Source: Brochothrix campestris FSL F6-1037 (GTDB taxonomy: Bacteria > Bacillota > Bacilli > Lactobacillales > Listeriaceae). From it: a DNA stretch of 64,000 nucleotides. This document shows positions 35,209-45,942 of this stretch, in pieces (the stretch's first letter is position 1; every line of letters begins with the position of its first letter). The position numbers were made by a program, and so were the translations under genes. The stretch covers positions 1 to 64,000 of the forward strand of contig NZ_AODH01000004.1 of the NCBI RefSeq assembly GCF_000525915.1, read 5' to 3'. The notes below the pieces were generated by a model. The model saw nothing but the letters and a program-made list of their open reading frames with translations. It searched no databases and was not told where the DNA came from.

Positions 35209-35903
35209 GTGTTCCTTATTTTATTTTTAACAATCAACACAGTTTGATTGATTATGACTGCATCATTGAAAATGAACTTCATGAAGTGTCTGCCGAAGAA
35301 CGTGTTGAAGTTATCAAAATAACTGGACGAAACGGGTCCTTACATCGTTCATATGGCGATTATGATTCTTTCACCTATGAAATCAAAGATATAACCATTC
35401 CCTGCGACCGGTTGGACGATGTTCGAGGTTGGCTAAGGGGCTCTGGTGATTTAATTTTGCATACAGATAAAGACAAGTGTCGAAAAGCTCGTGTACTAAT
35501 GGGCGCGCCTTTTCAGTACGAAAACGAGTGGGGTGTTTTCTATACGTTCAGTGTGAGCTTCGAATGTCAGCCCTTTAGATACAAGGTTGTGGACCCTGTG
35601 ATTGACTTAGAAACAGGGGTCAATCGTCTATTCGATGCAGGCACAGAAAGTGCCAAACCAGTTTTTTATATTGAGTCGTTGGGTGGTGACTTAGTGTTCG
35701 TCATTAATGGTGACACGTTCTCATTAATGAACACAAAAGCGGGCTTCATTACATTAGATAGTGAGCTCGGACAAGCTATATTTGATGGTGCAATCGTTAA
35801 ATCTAAAGGGAAATACCCACAACTGCAACCAGGTCTGAACGAAATAGAGGTGAACGGTGCTTTCAAGCGCGTGTCACTGCAAAAAAGGAGTGTTTGGTAT
35901 TAA
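35205..35903 (+). CDS. Distal tail protein (Dit)
   Basis: 232 aa overlapping the tape measure stop. The ITGRNGSLHRSYGDYDSFTY motif and the galectin-like RVLMGAPFQYENEWGVFYTF region match siphovirus Dit proteins, the hub of the baseplate. The ending EVNGAFKRVSLQKRSVWY is typical. The start is likely GTG 35205. Confidence 0.85.
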   Translation: MSVPYFIFNNQHSLIDYDCIIENELHEVSAEERVEVIKITGRNGSLHRSYGDYDSFTYEIKDITIPCDRLDDVRGWLRGSGDLILHTDKDKCRKARVLMGAPFQYENEWGVFYTFSVSFECQPFRYKVVDPVIDLETGVNRLFDAGTESAKPVFYIESLGGDLVFVINGDTFSLMNTKAGFITLDSELGQAIFDGAIVKSKGKYPQLQPGLNEIEVNGAFKRVSLQKRSVWY

Positions 35904-38620
35904 CGATATTAGTTTATACGACGCAAATGAAGTTGATTTTACACACAATGGCTTAATAATGAAAGATTTTGAGGATGAACCAGAGGTTAAACGTGTTTTA
36001 AATGGCGCGTTTAGTTTCTTTGGTGTGTATGCGATGCATGGCCAACATTCCGAACAGCTGAAAGAAAACTGTATTTTAAAAGTTCTTTGTCCTGATCGAA
36101 CGTGGCAGCTGTTTCGTATTCAAATCAAAGAAAAAAGTTTGAATACCATTGAACTTTCTGGGTTTCATATTTGTTATGATGCGAATCGAAACTTCATTTC
36201 TAATTTTTTTGAGTCTAATGGAAGTGGTGCTAAAATCATGGCCGGTCTGGAACAGTCGTTGGCTTTTAAACAACGGTTTTCATACGCGTCTAATGTCACA
36301 AGTACGCATCAGTTCACCGCGAAGCAAGGTTCACCGATAGACATTCTGATTGGAAGTAACAATGGTGGTCAGAACTTAACTGGCGTGACAGGTGGCGAGC
36401 TAGATATGGACCAGTTCAAGATTACGTTGAAAGACCGGCTCGGACAAGACCGCGGCTTTCGTGTCGATTTTGGCATTAACTTAGATAGTATCACCGAAAC
36501 TGTCGATGTCACGACAATGGCCAACTCACTTTTTCTAGTCGGAGCAACACCTGAAGGCGATTATGATGTTGAACAGGACCCTATAACCTTCAGTTATTTA
36601 GAAGTTAAGGGCGTGACCGACGAAACTCGCATTATAAAAAAAACGTGAAAACGGAGACTGTAAAACCATTGAAGATTTGAAAAAATGGGGACAGTCTCTT
36701 TTTGATAAAGATAAAATTCATTTACCGAAAGTCACACATGAACTTTCAATTATTGATTTAGCTGGGACTGACGAGTACAAAGAATTTATTCGTTTAGTCG
36801 AATTACAGTTAGGCGATACTGTTCATTGTCAGCTACAGGAAATTGATATCGAAGTCGAAGAACGTTTGATCGAATACACTTGGTTACCGCGTACGGGAAA
36901 CTATAAATCATTAGTTTTGGGCAATGATTTAGAAATGTACTCAAATACCTTCAACAATACGGTAGATAGCGTGCGAAAAGAGCTGAAACTGCAAAGTGAG
37001 GTGCTCTCAGAGAAGATTCTAAGCGCCTCAAATCTAATTACCGGTACAGTTGGTGGTTACGTTCGTTTCAGACCGAAGAATAAACCGTCTGAAATTTTGA
37101 TTATGGACACTGACAACGTTAATACGGCCAAAGAAGTGTGGCGCTGGAACTTAGGCGGTCTTGGCCACTCATCAAATGGAGTGGATGGCCCTTTTAATGC
37201 GGCCATGACTGCAGACGGACAAATTGTGGCAGATGTAATTACTGCCGGCACATTTAACGCTGAAATGTTACGCGTTGGCTTTAATGGCATTGGTGATACA
37301 TTGCAACTCGTGAATAATGCATTGGTGATTTACAATGCTAAAAATAAAATTATGGAACTGACAAAAACAGGTCTCGAATTTTGGAACGACGACATCCAAC
37401 TCGCTCGAATTGGGACAGCAGGGAAAGTGGCCATTGCTGGAACGGCTGATTTTGGAAAAGATAAGACAGGCAAAGGAGCCTTTATTTCATTAGATACCGC
37501 GGCTGAACTTTTCCAAATTGATGATGGGAAAGGATATGGCATCGGTATATACAAAGGTGGACAAATTAACAGTGCGGTTGATCCAGATAATCCTGCAGGT
37601 TGGGTACACATGGGAAACATGGGAATTGACGGAACGTTAAACGTTAATAAACTGTTCGTTAACGGAAAAGAAGTCACTGGCGGAGGCTCAGGCGGTGGTG
37701 GAGGCGGTGGTACACCACCAAGCCTAACAACCGAACAAGAAAAAAACGCTTGGGCGATTTGGTCTTATCTCAAAGACAGAGATTGGTCCGAACAAGCAGT
37801 GGCCGGCGTATTGGGAAACATGGAACAAGAGTCGTACATTATACCCGACACTGAAGAAGGTAGCGGTGGCCCTGGTTATGGATTAGTGCAATGGACGTCT
37901 CCGAACGCTGGCGAAACCGGTCGAGCATACGTGCAACGTAAGCTGAAAGAAGCTGGTATTTCTGGCGACTATCGCACGATTAACGTGCAGCTCCAGTTAT
38001 TGGAATGGGATATGTTAAACGGACAGTACATTCAAACATCCGATTATCCTTATAGCCCCACGCAATTTAAAAAATTAACGGATATCACGACGGCAACGGT
38101 TGCCTTCGAACGAAACTTTGAACGACCTGCGGTAACTCATCCAGAGCGTATTCCAATGGCGAAGGCTTGGTATGAAAAACTACATGGCTTAGTGGCCGCA
38201 GGAAAATATGGCATGCCTGTACCGGCCGGTTATCAAATCACGTCGTGGTTCGGCGATCGTGATGATCCAATGAATCCCGGTAATTTAGAAACGCATAAAG
38301 GGATGGACTTTGCAGATTCATTAGGAACAGCGATTTTTGCAGTAGAAGATGGCGAAGTTATTGCCAGCTTACCAACAGCTGAAAGTGGCGGGTTTGGTGA
38401 GTACGTCGTTATTAAGCACGCAGACGGCAATTTTACAGGATACGGCCATCTGAATGCTCGTTCAGTATCTACAGGCGCTAAAGTCAGCAAAGGGTCACAA
38501 ATAGGCAACATGGGGACGACAGGGAACTCAACAGGTGTTCATCTACATTTCAGTGTTGGGACTGCACTGTGGGGACCGTATCAAGACCCCGCTCCGTTTC
38601 TTGGGCTAATACGACCGTAA
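35857..38620 (+). CDS. Tail-associated lysin: prophage endopeptidase, tail lysozyme and M23 peptidase, frameshifted
   Basis: About 920 aa. The start is uncertain: GTG 35857 has AGAGGTG upstream; the tail GVFGINDISLYDANEV is also close to an AAAAAAGGAG site. The frame breaks at an eight-A run (36636-36643); one A less joins IIKK to RENGDCKTIEDLKKWGQSLF. Residues about 1-400 are the tail endopeptidase/hub domain. After a glycine-rich hinge (SGGGGGGG near 610) comes a phage tail lysozyme domain (about 626-775, WSEQAVAGVLGNMEQES) and an M23 endopeptidase (about 793-920) with HKGMDFA and GVHLHFS zinc ligands. It digests the wall during DNA injection. Confidence 0.92.
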
Positions 38621-38639
38621 ATTATAAGGAGTGTGACAC

Positions 38640-41043
38640 ATGACAATCTACCAATTCAACTTAAGCACGACAGAGCCTAACAACTCTATCGGGCTTATTC
38701 GTGTACGACAAGACGATGATGAATCGCAAATTTTCAAAGTAACAATCTATGAAAACGGCTCACCTAAAAATTTAACCGGTGTTTTTGCGGAATTTAATAT
38801 GGTTGATGCAAAGGACCACGTTATTGTTGATGAAGCTTATATCACAGATGGACCAAATGGTTTGGTTGAATACCATTTAAATAAAGCTGCGATGCAGTCA
38901 GTCGGTCGTTGTAAAGCTTACTTTAGCTTTAAAAATGAAGATGATGTTCTATTTAGCACAAAAGACTTTAGTTATAACGTTATTTGGTCCGCACTGAGCC
39001 ACCCGTTACATCATGGGTGCGACTATGTTTGGACGATTGCAGATTTGATAGAGAATCTGAAAGACTACATTGAACACGCGATGGGTGATTTTGATGATTG
39101 GTTTGAATCTGTCAAAGATATTTTAGCCTCGATTGATCCTGGTGGCGTTATTTTAAAAGAACTACTCGATGCACGTCATTCAACACCGTTTGATATGAAA
39201 CACAGTACATTAAAAGAACGTTTGGACTATACTGATGCCTTAGTTAAAAGGTTAGAGGAGTTAGAAAATAGCTTTGATTTAGCTACGCTAGAGCCTATGT
39301 TCGTTTCTAATTTAGCCACTCGAAGAAATGCTGTGCTGCAGGCATTTTGTATTGATACTAAAACTTCACAGTATTATGCAGCACAATCAGATAGTCAAAC
39401 GCCTGAAGGGTTTGTTATTTCTCAGATATCGCCTGCAGGCAGCAAGTTATTATCTACCATGAACTTTCCAAATTCTGGACATGGGACGACATTTGGCATG
39501 GAACGTGAAAAAGACACTATTTATATCTGGACGATTACTAACAATTGTGCGGATGAACAACGTCTAATTCGTGTTCCTTATGTAAAAAACAGCACACTCG
39601 ACTATTCAACGGACTTGAAAGATTATACACCAGCAAGTCTGAAAAACATCTATTTCACTCCAGTCGTTGACATGCTTCATAACACCATGCTAATTCGCCG
39701 TGGTGATGGTTTATGTGAATTACGTCATTTAGATGACATTAAGAACGGCATAGATAAGGTGTTATATAGCGTACAGGTGCCTATCACTGAAAATAATGAC
39801 GACCGTCCAATGCAAGGCGCTGTTTCACACGGCACTACTTTGTACTGGTACTCCGGTTGGTCAACCAATGCAGTGAAAGTTTTTAAGTATGATATGGTCT
39901 CAAAAAAATTACTGATCACACGTGAGTTTGAATTTCCAAATGAGACAGGTAATGGATTTACTGATGATTATCGGGAGCCTGAAGGTTTGGCTTACTATAT
40001 CAACCCTTATACAGGTAAAGAGTCATTATTGATGGGAATTACGAGTGGGGACTCAATTAAACGTTATCAAATGATTTATGCTATCCACCAACGAGGTGCA
40101 CAAGAACATTTTGACAGCCTCAGAGCGTTAGAATCTCAAAATTACGCCTATTTTAGAGGTGATGGACGCGCACATGGCATTCCAACTGGACTTACTAAAC
40201 TGTCTGATTTACGACGAACAGGTGTTTATTATTTAACAGCTGAAATGGGTGCTTTATTGACTGATTTACCTTCCCCACAATTTAAAAAATGCTGGAATCT
40301 TTGTAGAAAATAAACCTGGTGAACAACATGATAATTTACGACAAATTGTGACACGGTCCTCTTATAGTCGGAAAAATTTAAGTGTTGAACGAATGTTGGA
40401 CTACGATGGTAGCGCCGGCATTTGGTCCACTCGCTCGTCAGTAAGTTCACAACAGGAATATATCGCAGCTGCAGATTACGATTATCAGTTATCTAATGTT
40501 ATTTTGCCAGACACCTATTACATTACAACACCTCAAGCAAAACTATTTAAAGACCATCCTGAAAAAGATGGCGAGTCGGGCTGGTTCTTTGAAGTGTTAT
40601 CAGGTGATAGCGCTGGAAATTCATTGCAAAGATTAACAAAAAACAGCAGTACGCGCGGACACATTCACCAACGGATGAACAATGGCATAAGTTCGTGGAT
40701 AGCTACACGAGCCGGTCAATTAGATTATGTAAAGATACCTTTAGTGCCTGCAATCGCTAGTGAAGTAGAAGAACTTCGTGTGGCTAATCAAGGGAATTAT
40801 TTAATCATTCGAGGGAAAACAAAAATAAATTTCAAAGATAATGACGGTGCTATTTTTGCTAACTTACCTGAAGGCTATCGTCCTAATTTTTACTGGGAGC
40901 AAATATGCGCATTAGGAGGGACAACTGGTTATACGAAGGTGACCGTTAATGCGGATGGCCGCATGAATTTTTATGGATTAGATGCAGTTAATGAACCGGC
41001 AATTACATCTGTTTATATGTATCTAACAATACCTATCTTTTGA
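38640..41043 (+). CDS. Baseplate/receptor-binding protein with BppU and TagC-like domains, frameshifted
   Basis: About 800 aa. The N-terminus (NSIGLIRVRQDDDESQIFKV, NLTGVFAEFNMVD) is a BppU/DUF2479-type baseplate attachment domain. A helical stalk leads to a region resembling the P68 RBP/TagC-like beta propeller (AFCIDTKTSQYYAAQSD, GHGTTFGMEREKDTIYIWTI, DYREPEGLAYYINPYTGKES). The C-terminal part (about 690-800) is a beta-rich head domain. A six-A run (40284-40289) breaks the frame; one A less gives PQFKNAGIFVENKPGEQHDN. It probably binds wall teichoic acid or another surface polymer. Confidence 0.85.
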
Positions 41044-41062
41044 TTAGAAAGGAGTCTCGATG

Positions 41063-42785
41063 ATGAAAATAAAAAAAAGTAAATCACTCTCGCATGGAAC
41101 TAGGGTCTAGCATTAAACCGCTATCCGATTTGAATGTTGAATTTTACGATCAAGATATTAACACGTCAGTTTTGCACTTTATACTGACACGATGCGGAAA
41201 GCCAATCAATTTATCAAAAGAAAAAGCGAAAAGCAATATTGTCTTGATTGCTCAAGATGGCAGTAAAATATACGATTTACCTATTGTATTTGATGAAGAA
41301 AAAGGAGAGATAAGTTATACAATTCCGACTTGGTTTTTAAAACATACTGGACCTGTTATTGGTCAGATATACGTGTATCAAAATGACAATATTCTTGTGA
41401 CTCGTATGTTTAGTTTCACGCTAAAAGACAGTCTTACAAGTAGTTACAGTGCTCAAACTAAACTTGAATATATAAAAACATTTCATGACTTAGAAACGGT
41501 TATTACTGAACGTGTTCAGCTTATCGAAGAAGCTCTTGCAAACGGAGAGGATTATGTATCTTTGATGAATACGACTTTAGCATCTGGAAAGTCCGAGATA
41601 GAAAAAATAGTCAATCAATCTATGTCAGATTTAAAGGATACAGCAACTGATGCTCAAGCAGATGTTTCGGCTGCGGCAACAACAGCTGTAATATCTATTA
41701 ACGCTGCGGTTACCAGCGGTCAAAAAAACATTGAAACGACTTCGACTACAGCAATGAACGCTGTTGATAAAAAAAGTGAAGAAGTGTTAGCTGCAATTAA
41801 AGACGGCGACTTTTGGAAAAAAAGCGAGTTATTCCAAAGATGGAACGCAAATGGAACACAAAAGGCTATCAGCAATATAGATATTGACACGTTTTTTACC
41901 GTAGGTGATTTTTATTGTCTAAGTCCTAAAAATGGGCCTACAACAGGAAATGGTTATTTAACGGTCCTTGCCGGTAATATAGACATTACAACCAATTCTG
42001 GATACTACCTACAGATTTTTAGAAGCTACAGTACCAATAAAGTATATTCACGCCAACGTAAACAGGGAGCAACCGCTTGGTTGCCTTGGCTTCAAAATAT
42101 GACAGATGAAGATGTTAGTACTTTTCAAAAAGATCAGATATGGAAAGACGATGGAACTATAAAAATAGAAAGCAACTACGACATGTTAAATGTGACAGAA
42201 CTAAAAAGTAAAAATATTTATGTAACAACCCCTTTAAACGGTCCTGATACAACTAATTCGTCAGGATATTACAAGCGTAACGTACGTGACGGTGGGTACA
42301 TGGAAGTGTACTTTTCCGCCTTTGGTAAAAATGAAATTTATCGAAATGCTTATAATGCAGGAACAAGTACATGGCTTGGCTGGATTAAGTTGGCAACAAA
42401 TACTGATATTTCAACACTACAATCGTCCATTACGACTTTGAAACCAGTTGTTTTATGGTCTGGTTCAGCAAAGGGTGTCGCAAACACCATTTATAAGCTG
42501 ACACGTGCGATTAATCTTGCTCGTAAGATACGGATTACTTATGATTATCCCGGTGCAAGTGGAAAAGTAGCTGTCATTGATTTAACAAACACTAAGAAGT
42601 TTATTATTCACGACTTGAATTTAATTGATGCTGGAAGTGGTGGTGGTGTTTATGAAGCACAAGTTGATTTTTCAACGCTTACAGGATTTCAAATTATTTT
42701 TGATGCGGTCTATGACTTGACGACAAGTAAAACAACCCTTGATAAAAATACATTTACTCTAAGAAAAGTAGAGGAGGTAGACTAA
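41063..42785 (+). CDS. Second BppU-type baseplate protein with two pyocin-knob-like domains, frameshifted
   Basis: About 573 aa. ATG 41063 (or 41060) follows AAAGGAG; an eight-A run (41071-41078) breaks the frame, and one A less gives KIKKVNHSRMELGSSIKPLS. BppU-like N-terminus (about 20-125), an Ala-rich coiled stalk (about 140-265), then two knob-like repeats (about 272-345 and 372-445), each ending in TxWLxW (TAWLPW, STWLGW), and a C-terminal beta domain. The duplication of a knob suggests a fibre with modular receptor contacts. Confidence 0.85.
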
Positions 42786-43120
42786 TGCAGCTTGTTTTAA
42801 ATGAATCAAATGAAATTGTAGCCTATGCATTAATCGGAGAAATTGAAGGCGCGGTATCCTATGAACTACTGTTGCCGCGGCAGTTTGACAGACTCCGAAG
42901 TGACGATGGACGAGATGATGAATATCTGTATGGGTTACCACCGAATTTTGAGGCTGATTTTAAGCCTCTTTATTTTTCTTTAATAGATGATCGCATCATT
43001 CTAAATCAAAACTATATCGAACCAATCGAAGAACAAAATAATGAGGCTTTAACTCTTGCTGAATTGACTGAAATGGTGGCTGAAATGTATTTGGCCACAA
43101 ATCTGAATGGAGGAGAATGA
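42785..43120 (+). CDS. Tail-fibre-adjacent hypothetical protein
   Basis: 111 aa, overlapping the upstream stop by one base. The pattern of LVLNESNEIVAYALIGEIEG and a C-terminal acidic helix resembles DUF2977-type proteins after tail-fibre genes. Function unknown. Confidence 0.65.
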   Translation: MQLVLNESNEIVAYALIGEIEGAVSYELLLPRQFDRLRSDDGRDDEYLYGLPPNFEADFKPLYFSLIDDRIILNQNYIEPIEEQNNEALTLAELTEMVAEMYLATNLNGGE

Positions 43121-43121
43121 C

Positions 43122-43277
43122 ATGACAAGCATTATCGCTTTGAAGCTAGTAATAATGTCTTATAGCAACGGAACATATACATTAGACGATATGAAACAGC
43201 TTGTGCTGAATAACCGATTAACTGCCAAAGAATACAAAGACATTACTGGATTTGATTACATCTTAGAGGAGGTATAA
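43122..43277 (+). CDS. XkdX-like small protein
   Basis: 51 aa starting ATG 43122 with GGAGGAGAATG upstream. The C-terminal VLNNRLTAKEYKDITGFDYI is the XkdX signature. Such proteins lie between baseplate and lysis genes in Bacillus-type phages and have no known role. Confidence 0.75.
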   Translation: MTSIIALKLVIMSYSNGTYTLDDMKQLVLNNRLTAKEYKDITGFDYILEEV

Positions 43278-43278
43278 C

Positions 43279-43557
43279 ATGCACGGAATTGGTGATTACT
43301 CATTTGCGGATATTGGTGCAATTGTCGGTTTATTAACATCAGCATTTAGTTTTGTTATTTGGATGCTTAAAAAGCTTGTAATGGATAGACTAAGTTTTGA
43401 TATGCAAACGTTCAAACGAAGCATTGATATTTTAGCACAAACATTAGATGCAACGACCAAACGATTAGATTCAGCAGAGAAAAAATTACAAGAGCATACG
43501 GTTTTATTAGCGAAACATGACGTACGAATAACAGACTTAAGAAAAGAGGAGAATTAA
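43279..43557 (+). CDS. Small membrane protein of the lysis module (XhlA-like)
   Basis: 92 aa. N-terminal hydrophobic segment (about 10-32, IGAIVGLLTSAFSFVIWML) and a C-terminal coiled coil (DILAQTLDATTKRLDSAEKK) with a heptad pattern. Similar proteins precede the holin in Firmicute phages. AGAGGAGG upstream. Confidence 0.7.
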   Translation: MHGIGDYSFADIGAIVGLLTSAFSFVIWMLKKLVMDRLSFDMQTFKRSIDILAQTLDATTKRLDSAEKKLQEHTVLLAKHDVRITDLRKEEN

Positions 43558-43558
43558 T

Positions 43559-43834
43559 ATGAAGAATTTTTTAGGCATTAACTGGCAAGTTCGAATCAAA
43601 TCAAAAATGTTTTGGGTGGCCATTATCCCGGCTATCCTTTTTTTATGCTCAAAATTATTAATTGTTGTGGGAATTGACTTCAACTTCACGCAACTACAAT
43701 CGCAGTTATTAGACATTGTAGGTGCGGTATTCAGCGTTTTAGTTCTGTTAGGTGTCGTTATTGACCCAACGACCGAAGGTGCTACAGACAGCTCACAAGC
43801 CCAAAAATACGATAATCCAAAAGGAGATAAATAA
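43559..43834 (+). CDS. Phage holin (phi-LC3 family)
   Basis: 91 aa. INWQVRIKSKMFWVAIIPAI is the hallmark start of phi-LC3/holin-1 proteins. Two membrane helices (about 15-40 and 57-72) are followed by the charged VVIDPTTEGATDSSQA tail. The next start overlaps its stop. It makes membrane lesions at the end of the lytic cycle. Confidence 0.92.
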   Translation: MKNFLGINWQVRIKSKMFWVAIIPAILFLCSKLLIVVGIDFNFTQLQSQLLDIVGAVFSVLVLLGVVIDPTTEGATDSSQAQKYDNPKGDK

Positions 43835-45150
43835 TGAATAAAACAATTAAATTATTAACAGCAGGTGTATTAGCAACAGGGCTATTTTTAGGTAGTGCAT
43901 TAACAGTATCAGCAAATGATATTAAAAATCCCAAGATTGCTGATGTTTCAGAGTGGCAAGGCAACATCAATTGGTCATTAGCAAAAGATGATTTAAACAT
44001 GGCAATTATTCGTGCACAGTACGGAACAAACTATAAAGATAAGTATCTTGACCGTAATCAGTCAGAAGCAATTAAGCATGATGTGCCGTTTGGGACTTAT
44101 GCATACGCACGTTATATCAATGCTGCTGATGCAAAAACAGAAGCACGAGCATTATACAATCGCACAAGTAAAAGTGCTAAGTTTTACGTTATAGATGTGG
44201 AAGAATTTACTGTCACATCAGGAACAATGCGTGAGGCAACAAATGCATTCGTTAAAGAGTTGCGATCATTAACTGATAAAAAAATCGGTTTATATGTAGG
44301 GAATCATACGTACACGCAGTTCAACTTAGATACTTCTAAGTTTGACTTTGTATGGATTCCAGCTTACCGAACAGCCGCACCCGACCACAAGCATGATATT
44401 TGGCAATATACGGACGGTGGACAAGTAAAAGGTATCACAGGTGGTGTTGATTTAAACAAGCTCACAAACGATGCTAAGCCGTTATCTTACTATGTGGGTA
44501 AAACAGAGGCAAACGAACAAGCAAATGATTACACAGAGGGTGGCTACTCTGTCGGGCAATCAGTGAAGTTGCTTAATAAAGCTACTCACTACCACACCGG
44601 GCAAAAAATCGATGCATCAGTTAAAAACAAAAACTACAAAGTATTAGAAACAAAAGTGATTGCGCAGTCACACTCAAAACAAGCTGTATTACTTAGCGGC
44701 ATTAATTCATGGGTGTTGGCACAGGACGTTGCGAAAGTAACAGCTGCTGCGAATGATAACTATTACAACACAAATCCGAAACGTGTCACCTTGAAGAAGG
44801 CATCTACACTTCGCAAGAAAAACGCGCAAAACGGAGCTGACTGGGATAAGCAATCTAACCAGGTAGCAAGTTTCAAAAAAGGCACTGAATTTGTCATCAC
44901 AGGCATTAAAAAATCAAGTGGTGGCACACCTCGATTAGTAACGCAATCAGGTCACTTACTCACTGCGAACAAGACATACGTTCAACAAACAACCACAACA
45001 GTTGCTAAGCAGTACTACACTGTTAAATCAGGCGACAACGTCGAGTTCATTGCTAAAAAACACGCAACAACAACCGCTAAAATCAAGAGCTTGAACAAGC
45101 TTTCAGACGTGAATAAAATTTACGTTGATCAAAAACTACAAGTGAAATAA
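43834..45150 (+). CDS. Endolysin: signal peptide, GH25 muramidase and LysM
   Basis: 438 aa. An N-terminal Sec signal peptide (about 1-27, LLTAGVLATGLFLGSALTVSA) with an AxA-type cleavage site, then a GH25 lysozyme domain (about 32-215: KIADVSEWQGNINW with catalytic Asp, VIDVEEF with catalytic Asp/Glu, IWQYTDGGQVKGI), an SH3-like middle with repeated KKASTLRKKNAQ-type motifs, and a C-terminal LysM (YYTVKSGDNVEFIAKKHATT). Export by host Sec makes it a secreted endolysin that would be activated by holin-mediated collapse of membrane potential. TAATG overlap with the holin. Confidence 0.93.
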   Translation: MNKTIKLLTAGVLATGLFLGSALTVSANDIKNPKIADVSEWQGNINWSLAKDDLNMAIIRAQYGTNYKDKYLDRNQSEAIKHDVPFGTYAYARYINAADAKTEARALYNRTSKSAKFYVIDVEEFTVTSGTMREATNAFVKELRSLTDKKIGLYVGNHTYTQFNLDTSKFDFVWIPAYRTAAPDHKHDIWQYTDGGQVKGITGGVDLNKLTNDAKPLSYYVGKTEANEQANDYTEGGYSVGQSVKLLNKATHYHTGQKIDASVKNKNYKVLETKVIAQSHSKQAVLLSGINSWVLAQDVAKVTAAANDNYYNTNPKRVTLKKASTLRKKNAQNGADWDKQSNQVASFKKGTEFVITGIKKSSGGTPRLVTQSGHLLTANKTYVQQTTTTVAKQYYTVKSGDNVEFIAKKHATTTAKIKSLNKLSDVNKIYVDQKLQVK

Positions 45151-45304
45151 AACTAAGCTCCGCCTCTTATTTGAGATAGGGCTATATAGAGTATATATAC
45201 ATGAAAGTGAAATTAAATTCATATCGCACTGAAAAATATTAGTATATTCGTTTTAAATGTTCTGAATACTAAACATTTATGAATGTTGTAATATATATTT
45301 TTCG
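45151..45304 (+). other. Non-coding stretch after the endolysin
   Basis: About 150 AT-rich bases with no supported gene. A weak inverted pair around 45160-45190 (CTCTTATTTGAGATAGGGC) might stop lysis transcripts but lacks a T run. Confidence 0.4.
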
Positions 45305-45333
45305 TTGACGTTATGTTCAATAACAGGTAAGAT
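45305..45333 (+). promoter_or_regulatory. Promoter of the Panacea gene pair
   Basis: TTGACG (45305-45310), a 17-bp spacer and TAAGAT (45328-45333), a good sigma-A promoter. It provides lysogenic expression independent of the lytic operon. Confidence 0.7.
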
Positions 45334-45348
45334 AGGGTTAACTAATAG

Positions 45349-45398
45349 AACAGTCTCTCGCACCGCTTGTCTAAAGTGTACTAAGAGGGGCTGTTTTT
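45349..45398 (+). terminator. Leader hairpin / terminator before the Panacea gene
   Basis: AACAG-T-CTCT pairs with AGAG-GGG-CTGTT and is followed by TTTTT. It lies between the promoter at 45305 and the gene start at 45436, so it can terminate both lysis read-through and the pair's own transcript. That makes it a potential attenuator. Confidence 0.65.
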
Positions 45399-45435
45399 CT
45401 GGTATGAGATAATAATGTAGAAGGGGTTGTGGAAT

Positions 45436-45927
45436 ATGATGGGAAAAACATATGATGCACTCGATATAGCAAAATATATAATAGGTAAATCAGAAGGAGG
45501 AATTAGTAATCTAAGACTACAAAAAACTATGTATTTTTTACAAGGAGAGTATCTTGCGGAATATGGTAAGCCTTTATTTGATGATATTATTGAAAAATGG
45601 AGACTAGGACCTGTAACACCAAGTGTTTATTATAATTACAATCAATTTGGTAGTAACCCTATAACTGAAGAAAAAGAATTATATGTTACTAAGTCAAATG
45701 TGGTATGGAAATCATTTGATTCTGCTAAATTAGAGGATGTCAAAAATTTTATAGATAAGGTTATTAAAGAATTGTCTAAATATGGAGATTTCGATTTAGT
45801 CGAATTAACTCACGCACACCCTATGTGGAGTAATGATGAAAAAGATATTCTTTCAGGTGTAAGACATTTGCAATATAAAAATGACGAAATCGAAAAATAT
45901 TTTAAAAAAAATAGTATTGTTAAATAA
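45436..45927 (+). CDS. Panacea-domain (DUF4065) protein
   Basis: 163 aa from ATG 45436 with AAGGGG 9 bp upstream. The SNLRLQKTMYFLQGEYLAEY motif, FDDIIEKWRLGPVTPSVYYN and LVELTHAHPMWS are diagnostic of the Panacea/SocA-like family. Panacea proteins act as antitoxins for varied toxins or as protease adaptors. The gene stands at the attR end, is followed after 15 bp by a membrane protein, and is controlled by its own promoter, a layout expected for a toxin-antitoxin pair. That the partner is a toxin is inferred. Confidence 0.88.
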   Translation: MMGKTYDALDIAKYIIGKSEGGISNLRLQKTMYFLQGEYLAEYGKPLFDDIIEKWRLGPVTPSVYYNYNQFGSNPITEEKELYVTKSNVVWKSFDSAKLEDVKNFIDKVIKELSKYGDFDLVELTHAHPMWSNDEKDILSGVRHLQYKNDEIEKYFKKNSIVK

Positions 45928-45942
45928 GAGGTGGTAAGAATA

